Notes under the pieces: model-generated
Seen by the model: only the letters and a program-made list of their open reading frames with translations
Told to the model about the DNA's origin: nothing
Database searches by the model: none
Program-made: the position numbers and the translations under genes
From: Oscillospiraceae bacterium
GTDB taxonomy: Bacteria > Bacillota > Clostridia > Oscillospirales > Oscillospiraceae
DNA: 8,594 nucleotides
Assembly (NCBI GenBank): GCA_031280325.1
Contig: JAITGW010000129.1
Location: 1 to 8,594, forward strand
Direction of reading: 5' to 3'
Shown: one piece after another, positions 6,533-8,594 of the stretch
Layout of the letters: every line of letters starts with the position of its first letter
How positions within the stretch are numbered: position 1 is the stretch's first letter

Positions 6533-7294
6533 ATGATTTTTCTCGGCTCGCTTGTATTTTCGGTATTGCTATGCCGCGTCATACGCAAGCTGCCATGGTT
6601 GTTTTACAGCATGACCGGCGGCCTTATACTTGCGACCTTTGCGGCGTATTTTTTGACGGATTATACCACATGGCCGCTTTGGTTCATGAACTGTATCGTC
6701 ATGCCCATTGTGCGCGGCGGGATGAGTACGGCTGTGTTCGCGCTGGTGATGTACGTCGGCGCGCTGCCAAAAAAATTCCCGCTTTATAGGCAGTTATACG
6801 TCATCCGCTCCGAGCTTTCGATTTTAGGCTGCATTCTGGCGCTGGCGCATGTGGCGTACTACGGCATGTACTATTTTCCGCATTTGTTTACAGAGCCGGG
6901 AGAGCTTGCGCCGCCCTATATCGCGGCGTCAATCATGAGCCTTGCGCTGACCGCCCTCGGTCTGCCGTTGGGCGTTACCTCGATCAAAAAAGTGCGCCGC
7001 AAAATGGGCGCGATCAAATGGAAAAAATTACAGCGCTGGGCATATCCGTTCTATGCGCTGCTCTATACGCACATCATGACAGTCATGGGCGCGGCGCTCT
7101 ATCACGATATTCACAACACCTACGGACGAACGGCGGAAATCAACGCCTCGCAGACACAAGGGGACATCATTACAATCGCAGCGTATTCGCTGGTGTTTGT
7201 GCCTTATTTTGTTTTGCGGATTCGCAAAGCGCTGACCGCGAAAAGACAGCGCAATGCGCCGGCCTTCACAATAAACCGTGAAAGGAATATATAG
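6533..7294 (+). CDS. Ferric-reductase-like transmembrane cytochrome (YedZ/MsrQ-type), 253 aa
   Basis: An integral membrane protein with about six hydrophobic helices: residues 2-17, 22-42, 50-77, 95-117, 129-149, 169-190 and 209-229 are the candidate segments, the first two possibly forming one unit. The pattern RSELSILGCILALAHVAYY (92-110) followed by KKLQRWAYPFYALLYTH (164-180) matches the 'R..LG......H' and 'W..L.R..Y......H' signature of ferric-reductase-like transmembrane domains such as YedZ/MsrQ, which carry b-type haem and pass electrons across the membrane. H106 and H180 are the likely haem ligands; H117 and H191 are possible second ligands, but the spacing is not canonical, so one or two haems cannot be decided. 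There is no NAD- or FAD-binding domain, so an external electron donor is needed. The gene sits 63 bases after the ABC subunit and 1 base before the ATPase gene. In this setting, reduction of imported ferric-siderophore iron is an attractive but unproven role. Confidence 0.8.
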   Translation: MIFLGSLVFSVLLCRVIRKLPWLFYSMTGGLILATFAAYFLTDYTTWPLWFMNCIVMPIVRGGMSTAVFALVMYVGALPKKFPLYRQLYVIRSELSILGCILALAHVAYYGMYYFPHLFTEPGELAPPYIAASIMSLALTALGLPLGVTSIKKVRRKMGAIKWKKLQRWAYPFYALLYTHIMTVMGAALYHDIHNTYGRTAEINASQTQGDIITIAAYSLVFVPYFVLRIRKALTAKRQRNAPAFTINRERNI

Positions 7295-7295
7295 C

Positions 7296-8003
7296 GTGAG
7301 CAAAGAAATAATTCATTTCCGCAACGTCACAAGGGAATACGGCAGCGGCGGTCATATCCTCAAGGCCGTGGACAATATGAGCTTTTCCATAGGCGAGGGA
7401 GAATTTGTCGTTATTCTCGGACCTTCTGGAGCGGGAAAATCCACCCTGCTCAATCTGCTGGGCGGTATGGATTTCGCTGTCTCCGGCGAAATTTTGGTGG
7501 ACGGCAGGGACATAGTCGGCCTGTCTGACGACAAGCTGACCGAATACCGGGCGGCGCATGTGGGCTTTGTGTTCCAGTTTTACAACCTCATCCCTACCTT
7601 GACTGCGCTGGAGAATGTTGCGCTGACGAAAAAGATTGTCAAAAACCCAATTGATGCCCGCGAGGCGCTGGATTTGGTGGGACTGAAGGATCACATGAAC
7701 AAATTCCCCGCGCAGCTGAGCGGAGGCGAACAGCAGAGAGTGTCCATCGCGCGCGCGGTTGCCAAGAACCCCACCATGCTGCTGTGTGACGAGCCGACCG
7801 GCGCGCTGGATTCCGAAACCGGAGTCATCGTACTGGAAATGCTGCAAGCCATGAGCCGTGAGCGCGGGCGGACGGTAATCATCGTTACCCACAACGCCGC
7901 GCTGGCCGATGCCGCAGATAAAGTCATCCGTATCAAAAACGGCAAAATCCGCGAGATCGTCGAAAATCCCGCGCCAAAGGCGGTTCGGGAGGTGAGCTGG
8001 TAA
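7296..8003 (+). CDS. MacB/LolD-type ABC transporter ATPase, 235 aa
   Basis: The cytoplasmic ATPase of a MacB/LolCDE-type (type VII) ABC system, which couples ATP hydrolysis to mechanical movement of an FtsX-like permease rather than to classical substrate translocation. Motifs: Walker [10 protein letters not shown] (42-50), Q-loop Q94 followed by [14 protein letters not shown] (95-108, typical of this family), signature LSGGEQQR (141-148), Walker B MLLCDEP (161-167), D-loop ALDS and H-loop H199. The length is normal. I chose the GTG at 7296, which sits 9 bases after GAAAGGA and one base after the preceding stop; an in-frame GTG at 7278 has no ribosome site. The partner permease begins at 8086. 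The substrate is unknown; related Firmicute systems handle antimicrobial peptides or cell-envelope lipids. Confidence 0.93.
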   Translation: MSKEIIHFRNVTREYGSGGHILKAVDNMSFSIGEGEFVVILGPSGAGKSTLLNLLGGMDFAVSGEILVDGRDIVGLSDDKLTEYRAAHVGFVFQFYNLIPTLTALENVALTKKIVKNPIDAREALDLVGLKDHMNKFPAQLSGGEQQRVSIARAVAKNPTMLLCDEPTGALDSETGVIVLEMLQAMSRERGRTVIIVTHNAALADAADKVIRIKNGKIREIVENPAPKAVREVSW

Positions 8004-8092
8004 TGGCGGCGAGCCGCCGCATGCAATTTTACATAGGCTGCGCGGCAAAAGGCACGCTATACAACGAAAAAGGAAGGAAGCTTCGATGTTAA
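8003..8092 (+). CDS. Possible 29-aa small ORF bridging ATPase and permease genes
   Basis: An ATG overlaps the ATPase stop as TAATG and is preceded, 7 bases away, by GGAGGTGA (7988-7995), a full 8-base match to the 16S anti-Shine-Dalgarno. The frame runs 29 codons ([20 protein letters not shown], then nine more basic residues ending in Cys) and its TAA overlaps the permease ATG at 8086 by 7 bases. The product is basic with no clear membrane segment, and no family is recognised. It may be a real small protein, or a translated linker that couples ATPase and permease synthesis. The ribosome-site match could be coincidental, since those bases also encode the ATPase tail REVSW. Confidence 0.4.
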   Translation: MAASRRMQFYIGCAAKGTLYNEKGRKLRC

Positions 8093-8594
8093 TCCGCAAA
8101 ATGCTCCGCGACATGGGGCGGCACAAAACGCAGTTTATCTCAATTTTTCTCATGGCGTTTCTGGCAATTTTTATCTACACGGGCGTAGGCGGCGAGTGGC
8201 GCGGCTTGCAAAAAAGCGCGGATGATTTTTACAATGCGACCAATCTTGCAGACGCGTTTGTTTATGGCAGCGGCTTTACGGAGGAACAAGCGGAAGCGGT
8301 CAAGGCGCTTTCGGGTGTTTCGGCGGTGGAGCGACGTCTGGAGCTGTCCGCTGTGGGAGATTTTGAAAATTCCCCCGCGCTGAACCTGTATTTCATCGAA
8401 AACGGAGAAATTGCGGGACCATATTTGATGGAAGGCAATCCGTTTGACAAAGCCGATACGGACGGCATATGGCTGGACAAACGCTTTGCCGACGCGCATG
8501 ATTTGAAGCCCGGCGACACTGTTAGGTTCGCCAAAAACGGAATAAAAATGGAAAAAACCATCCGCGGCCTGATATATACAGCGGAGCAGGTGTT
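8086..8594 (+). CDS. FtsX/MacB-like ABC permease (3' partial)
   Basis: The start of the permease partner of the preceding ATPase; 169 codons are visible before the window ends, with no stop. The N-terminus is short and basic ([14 protein letters not shown]), followed by one membrane helix (about residues 16-34, FISIFLMAFLAIFIYTG). Residues about 40-169 then form an extracytoplasmic domain resembling the MacB periplasmic core, with the typical 'EEQAEAVKALSGVSAVERR' and 'WLDKRFADAHDLKPGDTV' segments. Ribosome site GGAAGG (8072-8077) lies 8 bases before the ATG. More transmembrane helices and an FtsX domain should follow to the right. It works with the ATPase at 7296-8003. Confidence 0.9.
   Translation, partial: MLIRKMLRDMGRHKTQFISIFLMAFLAIFIYTGVGGEWRGLQKSADDFYNATNLADAFVYGSGFTEEQAEAVKALSGVSAVERRLELSAVGDFENSPALNLYFIENGEIAGPYLMEGNPFDKADTDGIWLDKRFADAHDLKPGDTVRFAKNGIKMEKTIRGLIYTAEQV

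Noticed and set aside
7266..8153. 295-codon minus-strand open frame opposite the MacB-type ATPase
   Set aside because: Antisense to an ATPase with all motifs intact; a common shadow frame in GC-rich DNA.
8140..8561. Minus-strand open frames opposite the FtsX-like permease
   Set aside because: The plus strand has a ribosome site, a membrane helix and a MacB-like domain, and remains open to the window edge; the minus frames show no domain.

Overview
The window looks like a chromosomal segment of a fairly GC-rich Firmicute, probably a member of the Clostridia. This rests on strong AGGAGG-type ribosome binding sites, lipoproteins with Gram-positive-style lipoboxes, a WXG100 (type VII secretion) protein, and tightly packed ABC-transporter operons. 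The taxonomic assignment is an inference; there is no rRNA or other marker gene here.

Layout. (1) At the left edge, the last 272 residues of queA (queuosine biosynthesis) read rightwards and end at 821. (2) A leftward operon occupies 3.8 kb down to about 0.93 kb. In transcription order it holds a truncated WXG100 gene, a 287-aa protein with two Gly/Ala-rich segments, a 360-aa lipoprotein, and a 217-aa GerMN-like lipoprotein that overlaps the preceding gene by ATGA. It ends at a hairpin/U-tract terminator at 838-879, convergent with queA. (3) At about 3805-3820 there is an abrupt join. The WXG100 gene lacks its start and first helix, and directly abutting it, head to head, is an ABC exporter subunit lacking almost all of its membrane domain. 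(4) From the join to the right edge everything reads rightwards as one tight operon: the ABC remnant (end of membrane domain plus a complete ATPase domain), a complete 579-aa ABC exporter subunit, a ferric-reductase-like membrane cytochrome, a MacB/LolD-type ATPase, a possible 29-aa small ORF, and the start of an FtsX/MacB-type permease that runs off the window.

How the genes fit together. The right-hand operon resembles the YbtPQ/IrtAB type of ABC pair, which have an exporter fold but can import ferric siderophores; the NBD of the first subunit carries the ATAFADPENE motif I associate with that group. A cytochrome-b-like reductase beside it would fit reductive release of iron, with a second ABC system of the MacB/FtsX type downstream. 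The left-hand operon looks like a type VII secretion substrate locus with lipoprotein partners.

The main oddity is the join near 3.81 kb. Two operons are each cut inside their first visible gene, with no promoter region between them and no insertion sequence visible. Either a deletion or rearrangement happened in this strain, or the contig is misassembled there. An open frame runs across the join and would give a spurious 486-aa chimera if annotated naively.
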